64,000 nt of DNA. It comes from Mikania micrantha (lineage: Eukaryota > Streptophyta > Magnoliopsida > Asterales > Asteraceae). The stretch is taken from positions 4,340,001-4,404,000 of the forward strand of contig CM018691.1 in NCBI GenBank assembly GCA_009363875.1, given 5' to 3'. The position numbers and the translations under genes were made by a program. This document shows, piece by piece, positions 45,079 through 57,422 of the stretch (positions within the stretch are counted from its first letter, which is position 1; each line of letters opens with the position of its first letter). Under the pieces are notes generated by a model, which was not told the DNA's origin, did no database searches, and was given only the letters and a program-made list of their open reading frames with translations.

Positions 45079-46635
45079 TTGAGATTAAAAATATTATGCT
45101 TGACAAATATGAAATGAAATTGCGGAAGCGTTGTTTAAAAGGTTTCGTTCAAAATAACCATTAGTGCGGAAACATTAAAGTTGTCTAAGCATTACATGAC
45201 AAAACAAAGAGATAAAACATGTCCAATTTTAAATGACAAAAGTGATGCATCATATTCTGAGCAGTGTTTGGTAAGAGTAAATGTTTTATAACAATGTTCA
45301 ACAATAAGTGGTTCCAAGACTACATAACATTACAATGCAATATCTATTGATAGCTAGTCAATGTATTTTTATACCATATGTGTTTCGCAACCGAAGCTGA
45401 ATGTTACCCTTTCGCCATGTCCATCACAAGACAATGACAATGTGTTTGGTCAATTATGCATCCGTTCACTCCTCCAATCAGGTTGGCCATCCGGCGCGAC
45501 GGACGGGCTTGTTAGGCCTAAATAGTGCTATTCGGAATTATCATGCTGAGCGTCATACACGATTAACGGTTTTATGTGCTTGTAAGAACTTTGGTAAGAT
45601 CTGTCGCACATACGTAAAAATGATAAAAGCATGTAATTATGCATCAAAAAATGTTTGTTGTATCAAAAGAGCTTGTATGCATGTTTTCTCCCCCAAGTGA
45701 CGAAAATATTAAAGGGGCATAGAACTCACCTCATAGTGTAGTTCCTTGTTTCACGTTAGTTCGTGTTTGCTAATACATACTGGTTACCGCTTATAATCAT
45801 ATAGGTTTATGAGTTTGTGTTGATCTTGTGTTTTATTGTATCTCATATAACTATAAATGTTTGTGTGTTCAACAGAGTATTCGCGTTTTATTTGTGTTGA
45901 CTCGTGTTGACCCGACGACCCGTTGGTGACATGTTTAGTTTGTTAAAGTTCGTTTGCGCACAATATTGATCATAACATGCAAGTAGCACATTATCATACT
46001 TCTTATGATTCTATCATAACAACGTTCACGTAAGTCACGTATAACAATCGCATGAGCTTCCTCTTTTAGTAAGTTTCAATTTTTGGAAAGTTTAAACATG
46101 AAATCTAATTTCATAAAAATAATACTTATAACACGTTCCTAAAACATATTCAACACATATTCAAAGCATCAGAAATTGTCATTCATGCATAAATCACAAT
46201 ACGTAGCATTTTATCATATTAAAGGAAGTTATTTAGTAAGGTTTAACCAAAATCCATTTTTAACAAAACCAAATGTTCCAGATATGTTTATATATCATTC
46301 CTAAGCATATTGCAACATTAACATATCATCAAACCATGTTAAATCAATCCGATTAATCCATTAAATCATCAAAAGTTACTATAAATAGTAATGTATTATA
46401 TTTTCTCAATTCCAACTTTCTAAACATGTTCACACACTTATTAATAAGTATAAATCATCTTTTAAACTCATCTAGAATGTATATAACATAACCAATCCAC
46501 CACTTTGCAGAACAAAGTTTCCAAATATAATAAGTAGAATAAATCTTCACTATATGCAACCAAAATTCAATCAATTAAAAGGTAATATGAATATTTTAAT
46601 TATATTATCTTGATTATTAAATGTTGTAGTTAGTT
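45079..46635 (-). repeat. LTR-like sequence with splice-donor motif
   Basis: AT-rich, no coding frame. On the minus strand AGGTGAGTTCTATGCCCC (about 45714-45731) matches the motif in LTRs X, Y and Z. Termini were not located, so identity as an LTR rests on this motif. The 45401-45700 ORF has no recognised domain. Confidence 0.35.
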
Positions 46636-46694
46636 GTTTAATGTGTTAGTTTGATGTGTTCTGGATGAGCTTTATATGAGCAAATGGTTGCTGA

Positions 46695-46935
46695 CAGAGG
46701 TGCACAAATCGAGTTTTTTTTTGAACCGGCTTCATTCAACAAAGTCAAGACTTGGTTCCGGTTAGGGTTTTGGCCTGTTCCGGTTCGGGTTTTGGCCGGG
46801 TTCAGTGAAGCCAGTTCTTGTTTTCCCGGTTCCGGTTCTAATTTGTTTGAAAAACCGGACCCGTTTGTACCCACCGATTCAGGTATGACCGGTTCCGGTT
46901 AGGGTTGTCGGTTCTGGTTTTTTTGCCCGCCTCTT
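46695..46935. mobile_element. hAT-type MITE, copy B
   Basis: Counterpart of 16212-16453, with the same 8-bp GTTGCTGA duplication (46687-46694 and 46936-46943). The insertion therefore predates the segmental duplication. ORFs here are incidental. Confidence 0.8.
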
Positions 46936-47996
46936 GTTGCTGAGTTATATGTCATTAAAGGAGCTGGATAAGAGGTTGGTGGGCTTTTATGGGCTTACGA
47001 CTGTACACTTTGCTGGGCTTGTAGCTGTTAACCGGATGGATAAATGGAAATGATCCAATATATATGAGAGTATAAGAAGATGGGAAGACTCATCATTCTT
47101 TCTATATCGTTTAGACGTTTACGACTCTCAAACATTTGTTAGGGTTTTCTGGTTAGTTTGTTCTTGATGTCTGTTCGTAGTCTGTTTGTAGAAGATTGAT
47201 TAGATCTGTGTTTCTTTCTGATTTCGAGTTAAACTGTAGTAATATATAATCTGGTTTTTTTCTTAATAATTTTCGTTCATTAACATAAAAAAATAATTTT
47301 CTGCGTATTTATTTATATATACAAAATTGGGAAATTTGAAGCAACGTTTCGAGGTAAGTCATACGCCATTCGACTCGTATTCTCCATCTGAACAAAAGCC
47401 CTCAAAAATCCGTTTGAAATTCGAAAAAAAGTTAACGCCGTTGGGGTTTATTTGAAGGCGGTCCACCACGGGAAAATATGTCGAAAGTTCGGACCGTTAT
47501 TGGGGATTTTCGTTGTTGAGACCGGCAGCGGCCAATGGGTCAAACTTTGGATTATTTAAATCCAATTTGCCTAATTTTATAGTAACTCCTTGTATATATA
47601 TAAATAATTATATTCGAATTTCGATTCGAATACGAATATTCGAATCGAATTCGACTTTGTGATTTTCGAATAAAAATTAAATCGAATTTCAATTTTTTCG
47701 AATCCAATTCGAAAACCGAACACCCCTGCTTTCTAGTTGTTGTGCAACAAAATCAATTATTTTTTGAGTTATTTTCCTATAACATCGATTACCATGACGG
47801 ACGAGGATCAATATGTCACACCCTCAGATTTTCGTCCTTCCAAAGGTGCGACACAGATTGGGCAGGAATCATGATTGCAGTCTCCGGTTACACTTGCGAT
47901 AGAAGAGACAATTCGAATATAGCATTTCACGCTCTAAGATAAAGTTTAATTTTTATGAGAAGTTTATTAATGTAACTACTAACTAGAGGACTTGAA

Positions 47997-48276
47997 GACT
48001 CACCTACAATGTGGTAGAAGACTCACCTTTCAATGTGAAGGTCAAGAGTTCTGCTCCCACTTGAGGCACTTTGATGGATACCAGGTGAAGGGAGAAATCT
48101 TGAGCTTAATCTCGGGTTCTGAGCCGATGGGGGCACGGTTTTTAAAGGTGCAGCTCTTCCGAGGGTGGCGCCCAGTAAAACGGGCCATCGCTCCCTTGAG
48201 GAAGGGGTCTTCCGAGGCCTGCTGACGTGTTGCATATGTCACGACATTAAGTTCTGTTGTTGCTATTCAAAAAAAA
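47997..48276 (+). mobile_element. tRNA-derived SINE, copy B
   Basis: Counterpart of 17491-17801, with the target duplication AACTAGAGG... (47981-47996) and its variant AACGAGAGG... (48277-48292). About 30 bp shorter than copy A in the middle. Confidence 0.8.
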
Positions 48277-49390
48277 AACGAGAGGACTTGAAATAAGAAG
48301 TCAATTATAGATTAAAGGGTTATTAAATACACAGGTTACAGGACCATGAGCTATTCGAGTCACATCATCAATTAACTCTGTGTTGGATTTTTTAAAAGTG
48401 TCTATTAATTTTATGGATGTGAATACGAAATGAATAATCAATGTACCGTGTATGTCGGGTAGACTTAAAAGAGGGTCAACCCATAGATCATATATGATTA
48501 TTTTTATTATATTAAGTATAAATAATTAAAATCTATATATCTATTTTAATAAATCAAAATTTATAAGGATACTTGGCGTGTTATTAAAGCACATTTACTT
48601 TGATTTCTCGTCTTTCTTTTTTATTAAATATATCGCATATTAAATAATAATATTATATATTAAATATTTTTTTTACATTTTTAAACTAAGAATTAATACA
48701 TTAAAAATATATTAGTATGATAAAACACATTTTAAAAATCAAATTATTATAAAATATACAAGTTTTTCTAAATGTTTTATAAAAGTTTTTCTAAATGTTT
48801 TTTAATTATTTCATAAATATTCTCTTCAACTTCTCTTCAAATTACTTTTAGATACAAACTTTTTTATTATCCAAGTAGCTTTTAATCTCTTCTAAAAAGA
48901 CTAAAATGCTTTGTTTTTCGTCTTTTTATTAATATATGTTTACTAAAATGTCTGTAAGTGATTTAAATAATGTAATAAGAAAAAACATTTTTAATATAAA
49001 ATAATAAAAAAAACATTTTTTAGAAACCTTCCTATAAAATAACTAAGATCAAACAAAATAATTTTTATATGATTTATTTAATTCTTTTAGTATTGGTATC
49101 TTTTTAACTTTTTAAAAACATTTTTTAATTGCAAAAACAATAAATAAACTTTTTTTTTATCATATGTTTAAATGTAGTTAAGGTAGGGCTATAATCGAGT
49201 CAGGCCGAGCTCGAGCTTGAGACTTTTCGATACAGCTCGAAATTCAAGGTAAGCTGTCCAGATGGATTCCATAAGGATGGACGTGGTTCGAGCCAAAAAA
49301 TCGAGCTTAAGCTCGATCTCGTAAAAAACTCAAGTCTCGAGCATAGCCATAAACTAAATGGTTTACTTTACTTTTTAGTTTGTCTCACAT

Positions 49391-49740
49391 TGATACATTT
49401 AAAAAAATAAATTTGTCATATAATACGTATAAAAGTAAACCCTCTCAAATCAAATAAATTACTTTTTCACACCTTTGTCGACATATTTGTCATTTTAAAT
49501 TATGAATTTTATCATAATAAATTTTTTAGTTAAATTAGTTGATTTGACAAAAATTAGGTGGTTTAAGCTTTTTACGAGCCAAAATTAGGTGATACATTTA
49601 AAAAATAAAGTTGTCATATAATACGTACAAAAGTAAACCCTCTCAAATCAAATAAATTACTTCTTTACACCTTTGTCATCATATTTGTCATTTTAAATTA
49701 TGAATTTTATCATAATAACTTTTTTAGTTAAAATAGTTGT
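49391..49740. repeat. Direct duplication, ~190 bp, in copy B
   Basis: The segment with AAAGTAAACCCTCTCAAATC and CATTTTAAATTATGAATTTT occurs twice (about 49391-49590 and 49593-49740), whereas copy A (23770-23930) has it once. Confidence 0.6.
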
Positions 49741-49782
49741 TTTCCGCAGCATCGCGCGGGAATCTCACTAGTGTATATATAT

Positions 49783-50160
49783 GGTGTGCAATTTTTCATA
49801 ACCCACTAAATGCGCGCTAACCCAAATAACTTTGGCAAGATGAAGCCGAATCTTGGATTTTTTTGAACATCATTGTAACACATTTTAAACACCATGTTCT
49901 TTTATGAGTTTGTGAAAATTGTTCACCGTTTAAAAAATATCATTGTTGTAAGTTTTGTGCTACAGTACTGTAAGTTTTAAATATTTTGAAACTTACTGTA
50001 CTGTAAGTTTTTGAACGGTGATGAATTAGCCCAAACTCATAAAAAAGATGGTGTTCAAAATGTATTACAATGATGTTAAAAAAAATTCCAAAATTCGGCT
50101 TCATCTTGCCAAAGTTATTTGGGTTAACGCGCATTTAGTGGGTTATATTTTTAACCTTCC
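49783..50160. mobile_element. Foldback MITE present only in copy B
   Basis: Left (ATAACCCACTAAATGCGCGC, ACTTTGGCAAGATGAAGCCG) and right halves are inverted repeats with a CAGTACTGTAAG-type centre; both ends abut TA-rich sequence. Same family as 44962 and related to 32089. Copy A has a different short TA-flanked insertion here (24030-24092). The ORFs inside are incidental. Confidence 0.75.
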
Positions 50161-50181
50161 TATATATGTATATATATATAT

Positions 50182-51438
50182 AGTTCAAATAAGAACCCAT
50201 CACAATTGTGGTAACTTATTAACTCAAATCCAATGTTTCAAAACTTGTAGATTTAACAAGATGTTGTCATGTGTTATCAAATACTTTTAAATTGAAAATG
50301 TCATTTGCATTAATATAAAAAGTCAGATTTAATAAGATAGTGACAAGTGTCAGACTCTTAAAAATGTATTCATTTTCCTTTTTTTAAATCAAAGTTTTCA
50401 CGCTTGATTTTTATACATTTATAACTTTTTTATATTATGTTTTTTTTAAAAAATTACACCATTAAACTTGTCCTATTTTTCTCGTTAATTCCATTATAGT
50501 CATGCCATTTTTTTTTGAATTTTTTTCTATCGTTCGTCATTACACCAACGTAACGAGCAAAACAACAATAATTTTCCATCATTTTTCAAAAACTTTCCAT
50601 CTTTACAATTTTTTCCCTCATCTTAAATATACATTACAAATTTATTCTTTACTATAAAAATTAGTTCATTAATTTTTGAAAAAAATAAGAACACTTTTAA
50701 AAAATTCAGCTCCTTACATCAGTGTAATTACGAATACTTTGAAAAAATTCAGCGCGTTACATTAGTGTAATTACTAACACTTTGAAAAAATTTAGCTTGC
50801 TACATTAGTGTAATTTTGAACCCATTGAAGAAATTCAGCTGGTTACATCATTTTAATTACATTATTGTAAGATTATGTATTTAATTATATACTTAAAAGA
50901 ACATTTCAACAAAAAACTTATGTGGTTTTTTAGAAGTGGATAATTTTTCTCAGTTAAGATTTTTTTAAAAATGGAAAAAAAATTTGAAAAAATGTCGAAA
51001 GCTTATTATAAAAAAAATAATAAGCTTATTAAGATTTTTTTTAATTATATTCTTTAAAAAAGTTCAGCTCGTTACATCAGTTTAATTATGAACACGTTCG
51101 AAAAATTCAGCTCGTTACGTCAGTGTAATTATGAACACTTTGAAAAAATTTCACAAAATTATACTTGAATGAAAAATAAAAATGTGACAAATTTAATGGA
51201 GCAATTTTTATAAAAAAAATAATAAGAATGTATATAAAAGTTATGAAGGTTTAAAAAATTGGAGGGTAAACTTTTTTTTAAAAAAAATGAAATCAAATAC
51301 ACCAAAAAATATCTAAAATACCTTTAAACAAATCTTAACCACTTATTTACATAGATCACTCATTTTAAAAGTCTTTATTTAAACAACTAATTAAAATAGT
51401 TAATGGGTTATCACAATTGAAATGGGTTACCATTGGAA

Positions 51439-51440
<2 letters not shown>
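50182..51440. mobile_element. Foldback/MULE-like element, copy B
   Basis: Counterpart of 24093-25374 with the same inverted ends and 43-bp internal repeats (50690-50870). It is followed by a longer (TA)n tract at 51441-51490. Confidence 0.65.
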
Positions 51441-51493
<53 letters not shown>

Positions 51494-52965
51494 TGTGTGT
51501 GCAATAGAATATGTGTGTGTGTGATTTAATATACATACATACATACATACATATGTATGTTAAAAATTGAGCCAAGCCAACGATTCGAGCCACTAGTCTA
51601 GCTCAAGCCAAGCCAAGCTGGCTCGGGCTCGGCTCATTTTTAAGAAGGCTTTTTCGAGCCGAGCCTTTTTCAAATCATGAGCTTTTTGAACACTCGTAAG
51701 TTAAAGGTAAGTTGTAAACTAGTTAATATTACATGCGCAAACAATATAAAATATTATTTAACTGATTTCTTGAAAAATGTAACATGTAGGCTTAATAATA
51801 AATGTTTTTAACAGACAATGTTTTCGAAAAAGTTAAACGAAGTGTTTATGAAAAGATTAAATGAACCATTAAAAAAAAGTAACAAAACACAAATACAAAT
51901 ATATGTCTAAGTGATTGTTAATCTAATGTAATAAAACCATAAGATGTATCCTATCACAAAAGCAACCCTCTCTTCATTGTAAAACACTATACGTACAATA
52001 AAAAATCATATAGCAAGCGCAAACACAACCGATCAAGACAACCTTAATTAAAGATAAACTCAATACTAAAACATTAAAAGACCCAAAAGAAGAAATATAT
52101 AAATTAATAAAAAAATTTTAAAAAAAAATTAAAAAGATGATCTCAAGGATGGACATGTTGACCTAAAAAAAGGAAAAGAAAAGCAATTTCTCGTAAAAGA
52201 TTAGAGCTTAAATCCTGACGTGAAATATACGTAGCAATTGATGTGATTAAAAGTAGAGTAATATTCACTTCTAAAAAAAATATTATTCTAATCTTTGGTT
52301 GTCCTAATGTTTTTAAAACTGGACCGGCTAACATCATATCGAACCAATCGTATACTGGTTTATTGATCGGAACGATTAGATCGAATTTAAAACCAGATGT
52401 TCGTTTAATATAAAAATCGGATTTAAAACCGGAGACGATAACAATAATAATATATGCATTTTAGTATATATAAATTAAACTTCCTTAACCAGTACCGCTC
52501 ATTTCAGAACTCCAAAGTCTCGTTTAATTCCATTCACCTAACCAAGATTCATTTGGCTAGGATATGATCCTATCTGGGTCCATTTCAAATTATTTAGCCA
52601 ATCACACAGTGTTTCACTTAATTATCACTACCATTTTGATTTCTTTTTATTTATAATCCCCTTTACCACTTCAGTTTATTTCAAGTTTCGTATTTAAAAT
52701 AAACCCAAAACTTATAATCATTAATTACATTCATAATACTTTTTATGCTTGAATATTTAGTTTCATTGCTGTATATTATATTAAACTTTTTTTTAATAAG
52801 TTATATACTTTTATTTTTGCCTTTTATGTATTTTTAAATAAGTTAGTTAGGAATTAGCATCGACATTAAAGGAAATTATATTTTTATATTTGAAAATTAG
52901 GATTTACTATATACAAACGTCATTTGCGGTGACGATATATATATATATATATATATATGGACTTA

Positions 52966-53346
52966 GGGAAGGGTTCTAATGCTAACCCTCTCTTACGGCG
53001 ATAACCCATTAACTTTGCCAAAACGAAGCCGAATCTTGAATTTTTTTTTGAACATCATTGTAACACAATTAGAACACTATGTTCTTTTTTGAGTTTGCGA
53101 AAATTCATCACCGTTTAAGAGATATCATCGTTGTAAGTTTTTGACTTACAGCACTGTAACAGTTTTTGTCAAAAACTTACAATGATGATATCTCTTCAAC
53201 GGTGATGAATTTTCGTAAAATCAAAAAAGAACATAATGTTCTTAATGTGTTACAATGATGTTCAAAAAAAATTCAAGATTTGGCTTCGTTTTGGCAAAGT
53301 TAATTGGTTATCGCCGTAAGAGAGGGTTATTATTTGATCCCAATCC
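52966..53346. mobile_element. MULE-type foldback MITE, copy B
   Basis: Counterpart of 32089-32428, longer in the centre (381 against 340 bp) because both halves of the hairpin around TTACAGCACTGTAAC are kept. Flanks are TATGGACTTA (52956-52965) and TATGGACTTG (53347-53356). Confidence 0.8.
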
Positions 53347-53542
53347 TATGGACTTGTTATATTAAGAACCATTAAATATGAAATAACCAAAATAACTAAT
53401 TTTGAACCACATGTTTTAAGGGTAAAAAAGTAATTTTCCTTTAAAATAGGAGAAGTTGCTTTTTACCCTTTTAAACTTGTGGCTACAATTGATTATTTTA
53501 GTTCTCAATAGAAAATAGTTTTCAGTTGAACATCTGAACATC

Positions 53543-53576
<34 letters not shown>

Positions 53577-53579
<3 letters not shown>

Positions 53580-54271
53580 AGCCGGATCAAATACATATGC
53601 TTCTTAACGTACTAAACGTAGGATGGATTCTGGACCCTTTGATCAGACTAATCAATGGTTAAGATTTAGTGGTCCCCACTTTATATAACTTTTTCCACAA
53701 ATAAGTGTAAAATATAGCTGGAATGGCAAAAGAGAAAACAACCACATTTTATAATGTTACAACAAGTTCCACTCGTTTTTTTAAAATTAAATAACTTTTA
53801 CATGCTTTATTATTTTTTTTAAAAAATTACACCATAAAATTGAGAATTTTATTACCTTTAATTTGAGTATAGTATTGTTATAGTTTTTTTAAGTTTTTTT
53901 TACGTGGTCCGTGATTTTTACGCTTGATCGTGATTATGCAGTTGATCATTTGATCATGCATGTTAAATAACGGTCCGCGATTTTCATATAACGTGGTCTG
54001 TAATTATTGGTCCGTGATTATACATTTTGTCCTTGATTATGGGTGTTAAAATACGGTCTGTGGTTGTTATATAATGTGGTCCGTAATTATTGGTCTGTGA
54101 TTATCCCCATGGTTCATGATTATGTGTGTTAAATGTCAGTCTGTAATTTTGTAAATCATGGTCTGTAATTTTATATAGACAATAATACCCCATACCCTAA
54201 TGACACATGGCGCGTTCCTGTGGCTTCCTACGTTTAGTACGTTAACACTAATATGTACGTTAACCGTCCCC
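53577..54271. mobile_element. TIR element with GTCCGTGATTATTG repeats, copy B
   Basis: Counterpart of 32661-33351; same ends, same interior repeats (about 53900-54170), one fewer right-end unit. Confidence 0.6.
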
Positions 54272-54564
54272 TATACACACACACACACATGGGCGTAGGT
54301 TAGTAGGGGCCATTAGATTAAAAGACCAGACACAAGAACATTTATAATTTGCATTTACCAGGGAACGTGTGACTAACCCTGTAAAATATAGAGGGTTATC
54401 CTGATGAAGTGAAAGATTCTTAAGGGGGTCAATGTGTAATTTTAAATTTCTATAAGTAGCATCTATTCTCTCCTAGTAAATCAAGTATTGAGTGTTAGAA
54501 ACTTAATTAAATCTTTGTTTGGGTGGTTCAAAAGTCTTACGCTTGAATCTTTTGCTTCCTTAAA

Positions 54565-55167
54565 ATGTTTTCTCAAAATCTTTTAATTTTACAGTCTTCA
54601 TGTACGATGGCATTATTATTATTATTCTCTTATTATAATCTTTTGTGTGTTCCTTCATTTGCAACTGCGTCATCAACAAACTTAGCATCTGCTCTTTTGA
54701 AATGGAAATTTAGCCTTGATAAACAAAGCCAGTCAGCTCTTTCATCATGGGTTGGAACAAATCCATGCCAGAACAATTGGACTGGAATCGGTTGCAGTAA
54801 TGGGTCAGAACGTGTTGTAACAAGCATCATAGTTCAGCATGTGAACTTAACAGGTACACTTGATGATCTTGATACATGGTCCTTACGTGATCTTGAAACT
54901 TTTGATCTCTCATTTAACTTGCTCTATGGCTCCATTCCTTCTAGCATTGGCAACATGTCTAATCTCAAATATCTAGCCCTGGCCACTAATAACTTCTCAG
55001 GGGAGATTCCATTCGAGATAGGAATGCTAACGTCTTTGACTGTTCTTTATTTGAACACAAACACACTTACTGGTCATATCCCAGATAGCACAGGCAACCT
55101 CACAAACTTAACTTCCCTTAATTTGTATGAAAACCGTCTTAATGGTCGTATCCCAAATAGCATAGGT
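54565..55167 (+). pseudogene. LRR receptor-like kinase copy B, 5' part
   Basis: ATG 54565 opens an intact signal peptide (MALLLLFSYYNLLCVPSFAT core) in frame with LRRNT_2 (LASALLKWKFSLDKQSQSAL to WTGIGC) and the first LRRs. About 200 codons in, the copia element interrupts the gene after CATAGGT. Without the element the frame would join 62496 onward. The kinase part lies beyond the window. The protein would be a plasma-membrane receptor; as it stands it can give at most a secreted LRR fragment. Confidence 0.9.
55163..55167. repeat. Target site duplication TAGGT (left)
   Basis: TAGGT before the copia element is repeated at 62491-62495. Copy A has a single TAGGT at the same codon position (about 34247), giving the empty site. 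Confidence 0.95.
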
Positions 55168-55469
55168 TGTTAACTTTCACAAGTGATACAATCTAACTCA
55201 ACACACAAAAATCAAAGAAGGATACACACACTGTTGCGAAAGAACTTGATTCGCATTAACCATAAAAAAAAAACATTTAACATACATAAACATAATTAAC
55301 TGGAAATAAGGAAATACTAACTACCCACTACCAGCACTAACTTAACCAATTACCACTACTTGCATGAAAAACAAATCACGTACATAAACCAACAAATACG
55401 AAATTAAACAATAATTAAACTAAATACTCATGCACACGTCATTAGCCACTTGGTGTTGCCACATCTTCA
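55168..55469 (-). repeat. 3' LTR of the copia element
   Basis: 302 bp, TG...CA ends. The pol stop codon (55442-55444) lies inside the LTR. Confidence 0.95.
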
Positions 55470-55643
55470 ATCTCCCTCTCAACACCAGCTTTCTTCTTCA
55501 TACCGAGCTTCTGCATAAACTCCAACAGCTTGACTCTTGATAACCCTTTCGTGAACATGTCAGCTATTTGATCATTAGTATCAACATACTTCAACTCGAT
55601 ATCTCCAGCTAAGACTTTCTCTCGCACATAATGATAATGAATC
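55442..55643 (-). pseudogene. Copia RNase H C-terminal piece cut off by nested insertion
   Basis: Reads IHYHYVREKVLAGDIELKYV then DTNDQIADMFTKGLSRVKLL, the standard C-terminus of copia pol. It continues the frame ending KHVEI at 58259, with the nested element between. Confidence 0.9.
55639..55643. repeat. Target site duplication GAATC of nested element
   Basis: GAATC is repeated at 58254-58258. Removing 55644-58258 restores the copia RNase H frame KHVEIHYHYVRE. Confidence 0.9.
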
Positions 55644-55660
55644 TGTAAAGACTAATAAAG

Positions 55661-57391
55661 GGGGAGAATATACCAACTGCAGGGTCAGGATCAGAAGCAA
55701 GAGAAGAGGAGGGTGCACAGGAAGTTAATCCATCCTTAGTCACTTTGACTGCTGAATGGGATGACTTCTTGGGTACTTATTTTCAAGATTCTTCTTCTAC
55801 TTCTTCTTCTATAGCTTCTGAGGATACAAGGGAGGTTGCCAAAGAGACTGAACAGCAAACATCAAATGTCTCTTTGGAACCTCAGTCCCCTCTTGGGACT
55901 AAGTCTCCTTCTGAGACTGCAGCCCAGGTTGTCATGGAAGACACCACACAAGAAGAACCAATTTCCATGAAATCTGTGTCCCCTTCTGGGACAGAAGCTG
56001 CTGAAGCTCTCTCTTCCTCTCCTGAGCCCTTTGTGGAATCTAATAAGGAATCATCTAAGGGGATTGGTCAACTGGAGGAGACAGTGAATGCTGAGGTTAA
56101 CTCCGAAGCTGCAGCTGCCTCCGAAGGCCCAGTCATCCTGGATGTTTCCTCCACAGAGGAGCTACATGCCAATGAACCAGCTGGTGAGGCAACAGAAGAA
56201 ATCTCCTCTGGGGCAAAAATAACTGCTGATGACAAAGGAAAAAGAAAGCTAACCCCAGAGGAGGAAGCAGAACAGGAGGAGATGAGACCAAAGAAAACAA
56301 AGGGCCGACCAAATACCTCTCTAGATGAAGAGCGAGCTAGACTCTCTGCTTTGCTCGAAGAAAGAGGTTATGACTTTGATGAAGTCATCAACTGGTCGGT
56401 ACCTAAAATGGCTGCCGAGCTGGACAAGGTGCAGCAGCAAGAACAAGCTGTTGCTGCATCAAAGGCTCTGAGTGTACTTACAAAGAATCAAAAAGAAAAG
56501 GCCTACAGAGACAAGAACAAGGCCTTTCTCTTGGAATATGGCTTCCATGCTCGGCAGCTAGGCCCAATGAAGAACTCAACCATGGATATGCATATCAGAG
56601 ATATAAAAGCCAAAGTTGCCAGAGGTGAGTTACCTTCAATTGAACAAATAAGGGCAAGAAAGGAAAGCCTAATGAGAGGCTTAGGTTTAGGGGGAGGAGC
56701 TACAATAGAATTTCCCCTCTCTGGTGCAGGGATCAGAGAGGGAGAAGAAGTCATGTGTGGGGAAGTAACAAAAGCAATGTTCCCCAACATGTTCCCCCTA
56801 AATCCTAAAGAAGAACCAATATCTCCTCCTTCAAGTCCAAGTATGGATAACATGCCAATCTCCTCAGTCTACAAAAAGGGTAAGAAGACTACAAGGAAAC
56901 AATCAACTGTGGAAGCCCAACAGGCCAGAGTTCTGAGAAGTCAGGCCACTGCTCAAGACAAACCAAAATTCACAAGAAGAAAGAGCATGGCTAAAAGGAA
57001 AAAGAAAACAGAAACTATCCCCTTCGACTCTGAGCCTGATACAACACTCTCAGTACTTGAAGCCACATCTGAAGCAACTCCCGAAACTACACAAACCCGA
57101 GAAGACATGAGGGATATCAGCAGACTAATGCATGAGCATTCATACATCCCCTTGGTAAATTGGAGCTTCAATGCACAAGAAAGGATATTCATCCTTACCG
57201 ACTACAATGGAGAAATAAAACTGGTGGATCTTTTGCATCTGATGATGTTGGCAAAACCCTACATATTTGATCTAGATATGCTCCCTCTCAATAATCCTGA
57301 CAATGGAGCAGATGGGAGGTCAGCAATCAGATTGATTAGAAAAAGGGCACAGGTACTGAGGGGTACATGGAAGCCAAGGTTTATTCCTTAG
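55661..57391 (+). CDS. Unrecognised ORF of nested LTR element, N-terminally truncated
   Basis: The frame is open from just inside the left LTR stub (stop at 55646-55648) to TAG 57389-57391, about 576 codons, with no ATG until about 55936, so its beginning was probably lost. The N-terminal third is acidic, Ser/Glu-rich and likely disordered. The middle has a charged stretch (KGKRKLTPEEEAEQEEMRPK, KKTKGRP) and an Arg/Gln-rich helix (KNQKEKAYRDKNKAFLLEYG). A basic, NLS-like region (KKGKKTTRKQ, RRKSMAKRKKKTE) follows. The last ~90 residues look folded (HEHSYIPLVNWSFNAQERIF, LTDYNGEIKLVDLLHLMML, RGTWKPRFIP). There is no RT, integrase, protease or CCHC motif and no clear transmembrane helix. Its place just before PPT and 3' LTR suggests an accessory ORF like those after pol in some SIRE or Athila/Tat elements; family unknown. 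Confidence 0.6.
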   Translation, partial: GENIPTAGSGSEAREEEGAQEVNPSLVTLTAEWDDFLGTYFQDSSSTSSSIASEDTREVAKETEQQTSNVSLEPQSPLGTKSPSETAAQVVMEDTTQEEPISMKSVSPSGTEAAEALSSSPEPFVESNKESSKGIGQLEETVNAEVNSEAAAASEGPVILDVSSTEELHANEPAGEATEEISSGAKITADDKGKRKLTPEEEAEQEEMRPKKTKGRPNTSLDEERARLSALLEERGYDFDEVINWSVPKMAAELDKVQQQEQAVAASKALSVLTKNQKEKAYRDKNKAFLLEYGFHARQLGPMKNSTMDMHIRDIKAKVARGELPSIEQIRARKESLMRGLGLGGGATIEFPLSGAGIREGEEVMCGEVTKAMFPNMFPLNPKEEPISPPSSPSMDNMPISSVYKKGKKTTRKQSTVEAQQARVLRSQATAQDKPKFTRRKSMAKRKKKTETIPFDSEPDTTLSVLEATSEATPETTQTREDMRDISRLMHEHSYIPLVNWSFNAQERIFILTDYNGEIKLVDLLHLMMLAKPYIFDLDMLPLNNPDNGADGRSAIRLIRKRAQVLRGTWKPRFIP

Positions 57392-57409
57392 AAGTTTTGG
57401 TAGCATCAG

Positions 57410-57422
57410 CCTAGGGGGAGAC
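57410..57422 (+). promoter_or_regulatory. Polypurine tract of nested element
   Basis: AGGGGGAGAC lies immediately before the 3' LTR start TGTAAAGAC at 57423, where plus-strand priming is expected. Confidence 0.75.

Noticed and set aside
48023..48242. Minus-strand ORFs with RKTPSSRERWPVLLG
   Set aside because: They lie within the SINE and are in no conserved frame with its counterpart at 17491.
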